From an uncultured Collinsella sp. (lineage in GTDB: Bacteria > Actinomycetota > Coriobacteriia > Coriobacteriales > Coriobacteriaceae): DNA of 64,000 nucleotides. The notes under the pieces were generated by a model. That model did not search any database and was not told the DNA's origin. It worked only from the letters and a program-made list of their open reading frames with translations. Location of the stretch: NCBI GenBank assembly GCA_958437935.1, contig CAUBPS010000001.1, positions 186,001 through 250,000 on the forward strand. Direction: 5' to 3'. The first letter of the stretch is position 1. Every line of letters starts with the position of its first letter. Both the position numbers and the translations under genes were made by a program. Below are positions 1-10,037 of this stretch, piece after piece.

Positions 1-667
1 GCCTCATTTGATCGGCGTAAGCGCTTGCGATGCGATCCTCGCCCAGCCACTCAAGGCAGCGCGGTAGCAGCTGCATAGCAGCTGCCTCGTGAGCAATGCC
101 CGTGAGCTCGCCGTTTGCGTCCTTGTCGTAGCTGCCGCCCGCCGGCGGCTCACTGTCGCGCGTGACGCCGAGCGCCTCGAGTGCACGGCTGTTGAGCCAA
201 AGCGTGTGCCCGTCGCCCGAATACATAACGCAGGGACGATCGGGGAATGCCACATCGAGCGACGCCTTGCTAGGATGCTCGGGCGGGTCCCAACGGTAGT
301 CGCGCCAGCCCTGCGTCACAACCCAAGCGTCATCGGGCAGGTCCTGGGAAAACTCGCGCGCATGCTGCACCAGTGCCGCCTCTGACGTGCCCATATCCAT
401 GAGCATGTACGGCGAGGAGCCGACCGAGGTATGGAAAAAGTGCAGGTGCGCGTCATGGAAACCGGGGCAGACAAACTGCTCGCCGTAGTCGATAACCGGC
501 GTGGCGGCAGGCGCGGCGGCAATCACGTCATCGGGCGCACCGACTGCGACGATACGGTCGCCTGCGATGGCAATCGCCAGCTCGCGGGCGGTATCGATGC
601 CGTCTTGCGCGGTAAAGACGTTCTTAGAGCGGATAATCCGATCGATATGTTGCATGGGCATCCCCAT
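1..667 (-). CDS. Amidohydrolase, YtcJ-like (N-terminal part; runs off left edge)
   Basis: The visible ~222 residues are the N-terminal half of a metal-dependent amidohydrolase of the YtcJ type, usually ~530 residues long. Seen: a beta-sandwich start, then VCPGFHDAHLHFFH, whose HxH pair is the first metal-binding motif of the TIM barrel, then the typical GDGHTLWLNSRALE segment. Three in-frame ATGs lie close together (667, 661, 655); the 655 start has a purine-rich GAGATGGGG upstream, so the exact start is uncertain. The substrate cannot be told; YtcJ-like enzymes are poorly characterised. The gene diverges from the M20 peptidase on the other strand. The family call is firm, the function is not. 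Confidence 0.85.
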   Translation of the reverse strand, partial: MGMPMQHIDRIIRSKNVFTAQDGIDTARELAIAIAGDRIVAVGAPDDVIAAAPAATPVIDYGEQFVCPGFHDAHLHFFHTSVGSSPYMLMDMGTSEAALVQHAREFSQDLPDDAWVVTQGWRDYRWDPPEHPSKASLDVAFPDRPCVMYSGDGHTLWLNSRALEALGVTRDSEPPAGGSYDKDANGELTGIAHEAAAMQLLPRCLEWLGEDRIASAYADQMR

Positions 668-823
668 CTCTGGCAGGAAATTCAACACCCCCGAGTGTAC
701 TCCCCCGCCCTTGTAACAAAACCCCAAGCGGCAAACGGCAACTTTACCAGCCCTAGCGGCAGGTGGCATACTGGAGAGAGCCTGTACGATTTTGCGATCA
801 ACCCAGCAAGGAGCAAATCGACC

Positions 824-2287
824 ATGACGAAGACCAAGGCACAGCAGATTATGGCGGCGACCGAGGCTCGCGCGGCTGACGACGTCACCGCAGCCATCAA
901 AGATATCGCTACCGAGTTTGAACCCTATATCATCAAGCAGCGCCGCCACTTCCATAAGCACCCGGAGCCGAGCCTTGCCGAGGAGCGCACGACTTCTGAC
1001 ATCGCCAACCAGCTCGACGCCATGAATATCCCCTACGAGCGTCCCCTTAAGACGGGCCTTGTGGCAACCCTTCGCGGCACCGCGCCCGACGCCTATCGCG
1101 AGGACGGCACGCCACGCCGCCGCATCCTGCTGCGCGCCGACATCGACGCCCTGCCCGTCACCGAGCAGACCGGCGAGGAGTTTGCCAGCGTCAACGAGGG
1201 CTGCATGCACGCCTGCGGCCACGACTGCCACATCGCCATGATGCTCGGCACGCTGCAAATCCTGCGCCATATGACCGACGACATCCACGGCGAAGTCCGC
1301 ATCGTCTTCCAACCCAGCGAGGAAAACGGCCAGGGCGCCAAGCTCATGATCGGCACGGGCGTGCTCGACGGCGTCGATGGCGCCTACGCCGCGCACATCT
1401 GGAGTGAGGTCGACGCCGGCACCGTGAGCTGCGAGCCCGGGCCGCGCATGGCCAATACCGACTGGTTCCGCATCGACGTCCGCGGCACCTCGTGCCACGG
1501 TGCCATGCCCCAGCGCGGTCACGACGCCGTTATGGTTGCCGCCGAGATCGTCAACGCTCTGCAGACCATCGTTTCGCGCGAGATCAGTCCCTACGAGCCG
1601 GCCGTCATTACCGTCGGCGAGCTGCACGGCGGCACCGCGCGCAACGTTATCGCCGGCACGGCCTACCTCGCCGGCACGGTGCGCACCTACGGCGATTCGA
1701 CCCACGAGGAAATGCCGGAGCTCATGCGCCGCATCGTGGAGCATACCGCGGCCGCCTTGGGCGCCGAGGCAAAGCTCACCGACTACACCATCGCCAACTA
1801 CAAGGTCGAAAACGATGCCGCCTCGAGCGAGCGCTGCCGCCAGGCAGTAATCAAATGCTTGGGCCCCACCGGCCAAGGCCATTACCGCGGCACGCTTTCG
1901 GGCGAGGATTTTTCGGAGTACCTGCGCCGCGTACCGGGCGTGCTCGCCTTTGTAGGTACGCGCAACCCCAAGATTGGCGCCACGTACGCCCAACATTCCT
2001 GCTTCTACAAGATCGACGAGACTGTGCTGGCAAAGGGCTCCATGGTGGCCGCCCAGTATGCCATCGACTTTTTGGCCGAGCCCACACAAGAGGAGCTCGA
2101 CGGCCCCGCGATCACCGCGGTCGCCGAAACCAACCCCGACCTGGCCGCCAAGTTGCGCTCTGCCAAGGCAACGACCGCCGAGGCTCGCGACGCCATCCAT
2201 GACGCCCGCACGGCACGCCATGCCGCGATCAAGGGCATCCACGATGCACGTGCCGCCGCTCGCCGCGAGGAGAAGCGCGGCGAGTAG
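824..2287 (+). CDS. M20-family metallopeptidase / N-acyl-amino-acid amidohydrolase
   Basis: 487 residues. It hydrolyses an amide or peptide bond with a two-metal centre in the cytoplasm, like HipO or N-acetyl-L-amino-acid deacetylases (M20D). Seen: MHACGHDCHIAMM near residue 128 (metal ligands), PSEENGQGAKLMI near 163 (catalytic Glu pair), CHGAMPQRGHDAV in the lid domain, and SGEDFSEY near 359. The reading frame stays open far upstream, but ATG 824 has AAGGAG at the right distance and begins the conserved N-terminus. Odd: an Ala/Arg/His-rich helical tail of ~60 residues (DARTARHAA...) that ordinary family members lack. The exact substrate is unknown. Confidence 0.9.
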   Translation: MTKTKAQQIMAATEARAADDVTAAIKDIATEFEPYIIKQRRHFHKHPEPSLAEERTTSDIANQLDAMNIPYERPLKTGLVATLRGTAPDAYREDGTPRRRILLRADIDALPVTEQTGEEFASVNEGCMHACGHDCHIAMMLGTLQILRHMTDDIHGEVRIVFQPSEENGQGAKLMIGTGVLDGVDGAYAAHIWSEVDAGTVSCEPGPRMANTDWFRIDVRGTSCHGAMPQRGHDAVMVAAEIVNALQTIVSREISPYEPAVITVGELHGGTARNVIAGTAYLAGTVRTYGDSTHEEMPELMRRIVEHTAAALGAEAKLTDYTIANYKVENDAASSERCRQAVIKCLGPTGQGHYRGTLSGEDFSEYLRRVPGVLAFVGTRNPKIGATYAQHSCFYKIDETVLAKGSMVAAQYAIDFLAEPTQEELDGPAITAVAETNPDLAAKLRSAKATTAEARDAIHDARTARHAAIKGIHDARAAARREEKRGE

Positions 2288-2332
2288 TCGATTCGCGGCC
2301 ATCTCGCAGTCATAGCCACATCGCGATATCAA

Positions 2333-2368
2333 AGCGGGGGCGGACGTTTCGACACGTCCTCCCCCGCT
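2333..2368. terminator. Hairpin between convergent genes
   Basis: Arms AGCGGGGGCGGACG and CGTCCTCCCCCGCT pair over 14 bp with one mismatch. The hairpin lies between the ends of the convergent M20 and zinc-ribbon genes, so a bidirectional terminator is likely. The following U-tract is weak. Confidence 0.6.
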
Positions 2369-2427
2369 CATTTGTCAAGCGCTATTTCTACCGTTTCTAC
2401 CCCGTCCCCAAATGGCAGGTGGCAGGG

Positions 2428-3714
<1,287 letters not shown>

Positions 3715-3863
3715 AGAATCATCCCTTCGTATCTTGAACGAATCATCTGGATCGCAAACGATGTCTTTGGCATCATTATCACCCAATGTGGGGACAAATA
3801 CTCCAACATGACGCATTTGCAATGCGCAGGGCGCTATTCGATTGTTTGATGAGCTCGACCGCG

Positions 3864-4886
3864 TTAGTTCGTTCCGCGGAAACCCTTGCCGACGATCTCG
3901 GAGCTGTCGACAATCGTGATAAAGGCACCCGGATCGACTTCGCGCGCATAGCGGCGCAGTTGCACGGCCTCGCGACGGCTTAGCACGCTCATGATCACCG
4001 TCACGCACTTGCCCGAAAAGGCACCGTAGCCGCGGCTGATAGTCGCCGTACGGTTGAGATGCTTGACGATAAACTCCTCGACCTTAAGGGGCTCGGAGCA
4101 AATGACCGTGCAGACTTTACGCAGGTGGATGCTCTCGATGGCTTTGTCGACCACAAGCGTCTTGGCAAACAGGCCGAGCACGCAATACAGACCGACGCGC
4201 GGGCCGTACAAGAAGGCCGCGATGGTCACGATGCCGATATCGACCAGCAGCAGCGCACGGCCGATCTCAAGCGTCGTGCGGCGTTTGAGAATCATGGCGA
4301 GGATGTCCGTGCCGCCCGTCGAGGCACCAATATCAAAGACGATGGCGCTGCCGAGCGCCGGCAGAATCACGGCAAAGCACAGGTCGAGCCACATATCGCC
4401 CGTCATCGAGACATCGGTCGGAATAAAGAGCTCAAACAGCGAAACATAGGCGGACAGCGCAAACGAGGCAAAGACACTCCACAGGATTGCCTTGCGCTCC
4501 AAAAAGATAAAGCCCAGAACGACCAGGACCGCATTGATAATCCACATAAAGACGCCGACGGGCAGGGTCGGGAACAGCGTGGACAGAATGACCGACACGC
4601 CCGAGGTGCCGCCAAAAGCAAAGTGATTAGGGGTTTTAAACGCGACGATGGCAAAGGCCGTGAGGATCAGGCCCAAATTGAGCTCGGCAAAAAAGCGCGG
4701 AAAGCCCGGCTCCTGGCTGCGCTTGCGACCAGCGCGCTCGCCCCGCTCGATAACATCGCGATCGACCACGCGTTCCATCGGCACTACGGGAGGACGATGC
4801 ACCTCCTCGGCAGCACGCGACGCCGCCTCTGCCGCAGCGGCCTCAATTGCCCATGCCTTGCTTTCTGTTTCGTGCTCGTCGGCCAT
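3864..4886 (-). CDS. YitT family membrane protein (DUF2179 C-terminal domain)
   Basis: 340 residues. Seen: an Ala/Glu-rich cytoplasmic N-terminus of ~75 residues, then five to six membrane helices with the family signature GGTSGVSVILS and FDIGASTGGTDILAMIL, then a soluble C-terminal domain (KVCTVICSEPLKVEEFI ...) that matches DUF2179. YitT proteins are widespread in Firmicutes and Coriobacteriia; the transported substrate is not known. The N-terminal extension is longer than usual. A strong hairpin at 5001-5040 upstream separates it from the Asp23 operon. Confidence 0.88.
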   Translation of the reverse strand: MADEHETESKAWAIEAAAAEAASRAAEEVHRPPVVPMERVVDRDVIERGERAGRKRSQEPGFPRFFAELNLGLILTAFAIVAFKTPNHFAFGGTSGVSVILSTLFPTLPVGVFMWIINAVLVVLGFIFLERKAILWSVFASFALSAYVSLFELFIPTDVSMTGDMWLDLCFAVILPALGSAIVFDIGASTGGTDILAMILKRRTTLEIGRALLLVDIGIVTIAAFLYGPRVGLYCVLGLFAKTLVVDKAIESIHLRKVCTVICSEPLKVEEFIVKHLNRTATISRGYGAFSGKCVTVIMSVLSRREAVQLRRYAREVDPGAFITIVDSSEIVGKGFRGTN

Positions 4887-5000
4887 TACGGCAACCCCTC
4901 GTTAACAATTTGGAAACATTGCGCCCATTAGAGTAACGCGGAACGTGGGGATTGCAACCCTTAGTTAGACGAGCGGTATGACTACATCGGGAGTGTACAG

Positions 5001-5040
5001 AAACGGCCGGCCACGCTTTTGCTTGCGCGGTCGGCCGTTT
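5001..5040. terminator. Strong intergenic hairpin terminator
   Basis: AAACGGCCG...GCG paired with CGGCCGTTT across an 8-nt loop (TTTTGCTT). It follows the asp23 operon on the minus strand, which runs into a T-rich end (GTTTCTG). Confidence 0.75.
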
Positions 5041-5050
5041 AATGTTTTCG

Positions 5051-5095
5051 CAGATAAAACCTGCCAAAACAAACCTGTCCCTTTTTGGAAGGTTA
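5051..5095 (+). repeat. REP-like element, copy A
   Basis: CAGATAAAACCTGCCAAAA, a spacer with AAACCTGTCCC, then TTTTTGGAAGGTT. The ends form an imperfect hairpin. The right side overlaps the stop codon of asp23. Part of a family also at 9913, 36569, 46543, 47752, 57206 and 58299. Confidence 0.85.
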
Positions 5096-5608
5096 TTCGT
5101 GCTGGCTGGTGCGGTGCTCGTACTCCTCGGGGGTGATGACATCCTCGATGCGCAGGTTGACGCCCGCCACCTCAAGGCCGGTCATCGCGGCAAGGCGCTC
5201 GGTGACACGTGCCTTGACATCGTCGAAGATCGCGGGCGCATAGGCGCCGTACTCGATGATGACGGAGATGTTGACGACCACGCGATTGTCATCGGTAACC
5301 TCGACCGTCACGCCCTTGGTCAGATTCTCGGCACCAAACTGCTCCTGCACAAAGTGCATGAGGTTACCCTTCATGCCCAGAACGTGCGGAACCTCGCGAG
5401 TGGCCATGGCAACGATCTTCTCGATCACGCCGTTGGAATAGGTCAGCGAGTCCTCGGACTCGTCTGCTTCCTCGTCGTCCTCATCCGTATCGGACTCGGC
5501 CTCGACGAGAGCCTCGTCCTCGAGCGTCACATCCTCAGCTTCGGCGACGACTGCCTCGTTCTCCTCGAGCTCGGTATCGGCTACATCGACCTTCGTATTA
5601 AAAGCCAT
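5093..5608 (-). CDS. Asp23/Gls24 family envelope stress response protein
   Basis: 171 residues. An acidic, disordered N-terminus (~55 residues rich in Glu/Asp) precedes the Asp23/Gls24 domain: YSNGVIEKIVAMATREVPHV, GVTVEVTDDNRVVVNISVIIEYG, VNLRIEDVITPEEY. In Staphylococcus, Asp23 is held at the membrane by AmaP and is linked to cell-wall homeostasis. Here the gene is last in a minus-strand operon after an AmaP-like and a DUF2273 gene, which supports the same membrane complex. The stop codon lies inside a REP-like element. Confidence 0.92.
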   Translation of the reverse strand: MAFNTKVDVADTELEENEAVVAEAEDVTLEDEALVEAESDTDEDDEEADESEDSLTYSNGVIEKIVAMATREVPHVLGMKGNLMHFVQEQFGAENLTKGVTVEVTDDNRVVVNISVIIEYGAYAPAIFDDVKARVTERLAAMTGLEVAGVNLRIEDVITPEEYEHRTSQHE

Positions 5609-5652
5609 GGTTCCTCCTTATGCCTGCCGCGGATGCGACAGTCGAATACATA

Positions 5653-6030
5653 TTAGCGGCCGCTAAACAGACGGCCGAAGAAGTTGACGATCCCGTTCTC
5701 GCCGTCGCGAATTTGGCCGATCACAGCGCCGATCAGCACGAAGAATGCAATGACGAGCGTGTCCCACAGACCCAACGTGAGCACCAACACGGCGAGGATA
5801 AAGCCGGCGACGGCGCCGAGCGTGGTGTTGGGATGACGCACAGCATAGCTCCAGATGGCAGCGCCCGTACCCTTGATGAGACCCATAGCCTCGTCAAAAT
5901 CCGCGGCTGCCGCGTCTTGTAACTCGGTTGCCTCCGCTTTGGAGTCAACAGGTTCGCTCGCCGGCGTGGCGCTCTGGTCAATCGTCAGGCGCGGCGTACG
6001 AGCGGTCTTATCTTGATTGGTATCACTCAC
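5653..6030 (-). CDS. DUF2273 small membrane protein of the Asp23 cluster
   Basis: 125 residues from GTG 6030, which overlaps the TGA of the upstream amaP gene by 8 bp and has GGAGG just before it, so the two are translationally coupled. The N-terminal ~65 residues are polar; then two hydrophobic helices (TTLGAVAGFILAVLVLTLG and WDTLVIAFFVLIGAVIG) and a Gly-rich amphipathic end (RDGENGIVNFFGRLFSGR), the usual ending of DUF2273 proteins. These proteins accompany Asp23/AmaP in Gram-positive genomes. The function is inferred only from this context. Confidence 0.85.
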   Translation of the reverse strand: MSDTNQDKTARTPRLTIDQSATPASEPVDSKAEATELQDAAAADFDEAMGLIKGTGAAIWSYAVRHPNTTLGAVAGFILAVLVLTLGLWDTLVIAFFVLIGAVIGQIRDGENGIVNFFGRLFSGR

Positions 6031-6568
6031 CGGAAACCTCCACGGTCTGGACGGTAGTCTTGGACGGCAAAAAACGGACACGCGCGGTCGTACCCGGCGT
6101 GCCGAGCATGGTGTCGCAGGCCTTCTCGATGCGCTGCTGCATCGAGGTGGCAAGAGCGGCAACGCCCTTATCATCGAGCGCGATGGCCTCGACCTTAAAA
6201 CGGACGTGCGAATCGTCGGGGCCTTGGACGCGGGCCTCGACATGCTCGACCATCACGCGGTCGTCACGCTCGGCAGCAGCCCTGGCGCACGAAGAAAGCG
6301 CCGCAAGGGTAACCTCGATATTGCGCTCCCCCGCCGGATGCACGCAGGACGGTTCGCGACGGGCGAACATCAGGCGGAAAAAGCTTACCAGCACGCCGAT
6401 CGCCACGACGCCGGCGCACGCCGTGACGACGATGCGCGGCATGGGGTCGCGCATCAGCAGCATAAAGCGATACGTATACGGCCCCCAAAACTGGCAGACA
6501 AGCGTACCCAGCGCCACGATGGTGGCGGCAAGATACACGATCGCTAGGGCTCGTTTGAGTACGCGCAC
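6023..6568 (-). CDS. amaP: Alkaline shock response membrane anchor protein AmaP-like
   Basis: 181 residues. Two N-terminal membrane helices (ALAIVYLAATIVALGTLVC and IVVTACAGVVAIGVLVSFF) are followed by an Asp23-like soluble domain (NIEVTLAALSSCARAAA ... ARVRFLPSKTTVQTVEVSGE). This is the AmaP layout, a two-helix anchor that recruits Asp23 to the membrane. It is first in the operon amaP-DUF2273-asp23, with an 8-bp overlap to the next gene. Sequence similarity within this family is low, so the call rests on topology plus neighbourhood. Confidence 0.82.
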   Translation of the reverse strand: MRVLKRALAIVYLAATIVALGTLVCQFWGPYTYRFMLLMRDPMPRIVVTACAGVVAIGVLVSFFRLMFARREPSCVHPAGERNIEVTLAALSSCARAAAERDDRVMVEHVEARVQGPDDSHVRFKVEAIALDDKGVAALATSMQQRIEKACDTMLGTPGTTARVRFLPSKTTVQTVEVSGE

Positions 6569-6622
6569 GCGGCGCTCCCTTCAAATCTCGGCTCTCGAAA
6601 TGCAAAACGGTTCGCATCATTA

Positions 6623-6665
6623 TAAAAGAGCCGGGTCCGGTGCTCTACGCACGCGGATCCGGCTC
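6623..6665 (-). terminator. Rho-independent terminator of yebC
   Basis: GAGCCGGGTCCG (6628-6639) pairs with CGGATCCGGCTC (6654-6665), one G-T wobble. On the minus strand it is followed by CTTTTA, a U-tract. Confidence 0.8.
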
Positions 6666-6734
6666 ATCTATTCCACGAGGCTTGCATGCTCGCTTCATTA
6701 TGCCCAGATATGCACGGCTTAACCCGTGCGAGCG

Positions 6735-7541
6735 CTACTCCTCCTCGAGGGCAGCGATGACCTCGTCGGTCATGTCCATGGTGCTGTAAACATCCTGGAC
6801 GTCGTCGAGCTCCTCAAGACGGTCGATGAGGCGCTGGACCTTCTTGGCGTCGGTACCAGAGACCTCGGTCGGGGTGGTCGGGACCATGGTGGTCTCGGAA
6901 CCCTTGACCTGGACGCCCTGCTCCTCGAGCGCCTTGGAGACAGCCATGACGTCGTTGGCAGCAGTCCAGACGATCCACTCCTCGCCGGCATCCTCGTAGT
7001 CCTCGCCACCGGCCTCGGCGATGGCCATCATGAACTCATCCTCGTCACCGGCAGCACCGTTGGCGATCATGGTCTCCTTCTTGGCGTTCTCGTCCAGGAT
7101 CTCCTTGGCGACGACGATCTGGCCCTTGCGCTCAAACTGGAAGGCGACGGAGCCGGAGGTGCCCAGGTTGCCACCAGCGTGGGAGAAGGCGGAACGGACA
7201 TCAGCGGCGGTACGGTTGCGGTTGTCGGTCAGGCAGTCGACGTAGACGGCGACACCGGCGGGACCGTAGCCCTCGTACACGATGTTCTCGTAGACGGCGG
7301 CGTCAGCACCCGAACCAAAAGCCTTGTCGATAGCGGACTTGATCTTGTCCTTAGGCATGGACTGAGCCTTGGCCTTGGCAACGGCAGCGGCGAGGCTGGC
7401 GTTGTTCTCGGGCAGCGGGTCACCGCCGAGACGGGCAGCAACGGTGATGTTGCGGCTGAGCTTGGAGAAGAGGGCGGAACGCTTGGCGTCCTGCGCGCCC
7501 TTACGATGCTTGGTTGTGGCCCACTTAGAGTGTCCGGACAT
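6735..7541 (-). CDS. yebC: YebC/PmpR family protein (TACO1-like translation/transcription factor)
   Basis: 268 residues, slightly longer than the usual ~240-250. It opens with MSGHSKWATTKHRKGAQDAKR, the hallmark N-terminus, and keeps the three-domain YebC fold with the motif YEGYGPAGVAVYVDCLTDNRNRT. YebC proteins have been described as DNA-binding regulators and as helpers of translation through proline stretches; which applies here cannot be told. A ~15-residue extension (EDYEDAGEEWIVW region) sits in the third domain. It is a single-gene unit with its own terminator. Confidence 0.95.
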   Translation of the reverse strand: MSGHSKWATTKHRKGAQDAKRSALFSKLSRNITVAARLGGDPLPENNASLAAAVAKAKAQSMPKDKIKSAIDKAFGSGADAAVYENIVYEGYGPAGVAVYVDCLTDNRNRTAADVRSAFSHAGGNLGTSGSVAFQFERKGQIVVAKEILDENAKKETMIANGAAGDEDEFMMAIAEAGGEDYEDAGEEWIVWTAANDVMAVSKALEEQGVQVKGSETTMVPTTPTEVSGTDAKKVQRLIDRLEELDDVQDVYSTMDMTDEVIAALEEE

Positions 7542-7667
7542 ACGTGTCTCCTATCGGTTTCGACCTAAAGCCCAGCGCAGATGCTCGGGCAATATAAACA
7601 AACGTCGTTATGATATACCTACTGGCCTGCAAGATAAACCCCAAAATGAAGGCGTCGTGATGATGGC

Positions 7668-7706
7668 CCCTTTGGTGCAGCAAAGAAACCTGACCCCAAT
7701 GCACCA
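7668..7706. repeat. Short inverted repeat, REP-like
   Basis: TTGGTGCA and TGCACCAG flank a core with AAACCTGACCCCAA, which resembles the AAACCTGTCCC core of the larger REP-like family. It lies next to the stop of the DUF6020-like gene. Relationship to the family is an inference. Confidence 0.45.
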
Positions 7707-7708
7707 GG

Positions 7709-9892
7709 TTAGAACCAGAGGAAGTCACTGCGGGTGACGGTGGCGCCGATGGCGAAGGGCATGCAGGCGATGACCGGATACAGGTAGCGCATGTAGGTCG
7801 AGCCGTTGCACGGACCAATCAGGCACACGGCGAGCACGCCCAACAGCGGCACCCAGATCGCCAGCGCACGCCATGAATGACGACGCAGCAGGTAGACCAC
7901 CACGGCGATCATAATCCACACATAGGTGGCCGAGCTCATGGTGAGCGAAATAAACGGGATGCGCTGCACCGCCACACGGTACAGATTGATCAGGTGGTCG
8001 CACCAGCGCACCACGTTGCTGTCAACCGGATGGAAGTCGAAGTACTTGAGGTTGTCGGGACGCGCCATGATCTCGGCACTACGCGCCGTGCTGTAGACCC
8101 AGGCATCGCGCGCGCTCGGATAAAAGTAGCCGTAATAGTTATTGATGAGCGCCGAGATATAGCACTCGGGATCCTTTTTGAACATCTGCGCCCAGACCTC
8201 AAAATAGGCCTTGATGTCCTCCTGCGAGGCGTACTCGTTAAAGCAATTTTTGACGGAGTCCGACTTATCCGGGTTGTAACGGCGGCCCAGATTCTCGTAC
8301 TTGAGCACCCGGTCGATCACGGCGCGCTCCTCGTCGGTCACCAAACCGTCGCAAGGAGCCTCCACGATGGTGCCGTCCTCCTTTACCGTGGGGTTGACGC
8401 CCGAGTTGAGGCCGTCGTGCTTTTGGACGAAACGAGCCGTCTGTTGGAACGGAATCGAGAGGATTTCGCGCTTGGAACCAGGCGTGATGTCGTGCGCCGG
8501 CATAAAGACCTTGGTGAAGTACATATTAGAGGCAAGGCAGAGTGCGAGCACCGCGAGGACGCCAACCCAGCGGAAGCGCGGCGTGGCGCATGAGACCGCG
8601 GTGCCCGTCTGCTTAGCCGCACGACGGGCGACATGTACATCCCATGCGCAAAACGCCGCCGCAATCACGCAGGCCGCCAACGGAAAGACCAGACCGCCAT
8701 TGCGCAAAAACGTGGAACCCATGGCAGCCAGCGCAAGCAACAGCCAGTCGTGGCGCGCAAAGAGCACGGGCCTCTGTTCGCCCGCACGCTCGGCATTGGC
8801 ATCACGACGGGGCAAGCCACATGCCACGAGCTTGACGGTCTGTACCAGCAGCACCAAAAACGCGTCGGCAAAGAGCACGTCTTTGGTGAGCAACGCCGCG
8901 TAGTTGGAGAACATCGGCATAAACGCAAAGAACAGCAGGATCGTACCGCGAACCGGCAGGCTCACGCCCAGTTTGCGCAGCGACGAAATGGAATAGGCCA
9001 TGCAGGCAGCCGTGATGACAAATTGAGCGCAGGTATAGATGATGAGGCCCGCGTTAGCGCTGTTGAACAGCGAAAGCCCCAGTTGAACGCACGAGCCGAT
9101 AATGGCCGTGTGCACTACGGGATGGTGCCCGTTGAGCAGCACGTTGGGGTTGAGCAGGCGCAGGTAGTCGCTCGTGCCATTGGGATAGTTGAACCACTGG
9201 CGAATCTGCGCACCCGTATCTCCCATAAAAAGGCCGGGCAGCGAAGCGATGAGCGTGGGCGCCCAGGCGATCATAAGCACCAGGAAGGGCCCGGCAAAGG
9301 GATGGACCGAGAGCACGGCGTGAGCCACACGCCATACGCGGCCAAAGTGCGCTTCGGAAAACGGAATGCGCCGAGAGCTCAGCCAATCCAGGCACTCAAA
9401 AGCCAGATAGAAGGCCACGATCGCTAGGAGCATCCAGCCCGCGCCGCCAATCCAGGCGCAGATGATGCGGGCCTTGTCGCCAAGAACAATCTCGGCCGAG
9501 TCGATAAGGTCGTAGCTGCGGCCGAACACCATGCAGATGGCGAAAAACAGCGACGGCAGAATAATCGATGGGCGCCAGGTGTCGCCACGGCCAAAGAACA
9601 CGTAGCGAAACGGCAGCGTGAGCAGGCAGGCAAGCGCAAGCAGCATGACCGCGTCGGTATGGCCGGCAAACGAGAGGAGCACCTCGTAGCACACGTACAG
9701 CATGCCCGAGGCTTTGGGGTCAATCGCCAAGACTGCGTTGCTCGACACCGGGGCGGGATCGATGGAAAACGCCGTGGTCGCCAACAGCGCGAGCAGAAAT
9801 GCGATGAGCGTCTGCTTGGCGGGGTAGCGCTTAAACCAGACGATGCGGGCAGCGTCGCGCGCAGCCGTTGTGGAGAGATCGGAATCCTTCAC
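7709..9892 (-). CDS. DUF6020-like multi-pass membrane protein
   Basis: 727 residues, starting at GTG 9892 with AAAGG upstream. About 12-14 hydrophobic segments are spread over the N-terminal two thirds and the extreme C-terminus. A soluble loop around residues 470-640 includes ITPGSKREILSIPFQQTAR and YISALINNYYGYFYPS. The overall form resembles GT-C-fold glycosyltransferases, and the segment LFMGDTGAQIRQWF looks like their first extracytoplasmic acidic motif. I recognise it as the DUF6020 type; the enzymatic role (lipid-linked sugar transfer to cell-surface glycans) is inference. A REP-like element sits just upstream of the start. Confidence 0.75.
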   Translation of the reverse strand: MKDSDLSTTAARDAARIVWFKRYPAKQTLIAFLLALLATTAFSIDPAPVSSNAVLAIDPKASGMLYVCYEVLLSFAGHTDAVMLLALACLLTLPFRYVFFGRGDTWRPSIILPSLFFAICMVFGRSYDLIDSAEIVLGDKARIICAWIGGAGWMLLAIVAFYLAFECLDWLSSRRIPFSEAHFGRVWRVAHAVLSVHPFAGPFLVLMIAWAPTLIASLPGLFMGDTGAQIRQWFNYPNGTSDYLRLLNPNVLLNGHHPVVHTAIIGSCVQLGLSLFNSANAGLIIYTCAQFVITAACMAYSISSLRKLGVSLPVRGTILLFFAFMPMFSNYAALLTKDVLFADAFLVLLVQTVKLVACGLPRRDANAERAGEQRPVLFARHDWLLLALAAMGSTFLRNGGLVFPLAACVIAAAFCAWDVHVARRAAKQTGTAVSCATPRFRWVGVLAVLALCLASNMYFTKVFMPAHDITPGSKREILSIPFQQTARFVQKHDGLNSGVNPTVKEDGTIVEAPCDGLVTDEERAVIDRVLKYENLGRRYNPDKSDSVKNCFNEYASQEDIKAYFEVWAQMFKKDPECYISALINNYYGYFYPSARDAWVYSTARSAEIMARPDNLKYFDFHPVDSNVVRWCDHLINLYRVAVQRIPFISLTMSSATYVWIMIAVVVYLLRRHSWRALAIWVPLLGVLAVCLIGPCNGSTYMRYLYPVIACMPFAIGATVTRSDFLWF

Positions 9893-9912
9893 AGTCCAAA
9901 GAGCCTTTCTAG

Positions 9913-9964
9913 AAACCTACCAAAAAGGGACAGGTTTATTTTGGCAGGTTTTATCTGGGGAAAC
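9913..9964 (-). repeat. REP-like element, copy B
   Basis: Minus-strand copy: CAGATAAAACCTGCCAAAA, core TAAACCTGTCCC, then TTTTTGGTAGGTTT. The GGTAGGTTT side faces the start of the DUF6020-like gene 20 bp away. Confidence 0.9.
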
Positions 9965-9997
9965 GTTACGGTTCTGTCATCATTGCCCAGCAAACCA

Positions 9998-10024
9998 CCA
10001 CAAAGGTGCCTGCCCCCTTTGTGG
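9998..10024. repeat. Inverted repeat with GTGCCTGCC loop
   Basis: CCACAAAGG and CCTTTGTGG flank TGCCTGCCC. The shape and the CCTGCCCC core recall REP elements. It sits just after the lgt stop codon and may end lgt transcription. Confidence 0.55.
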
Positions 10025-10037
10025 TCGTATGTGGTGG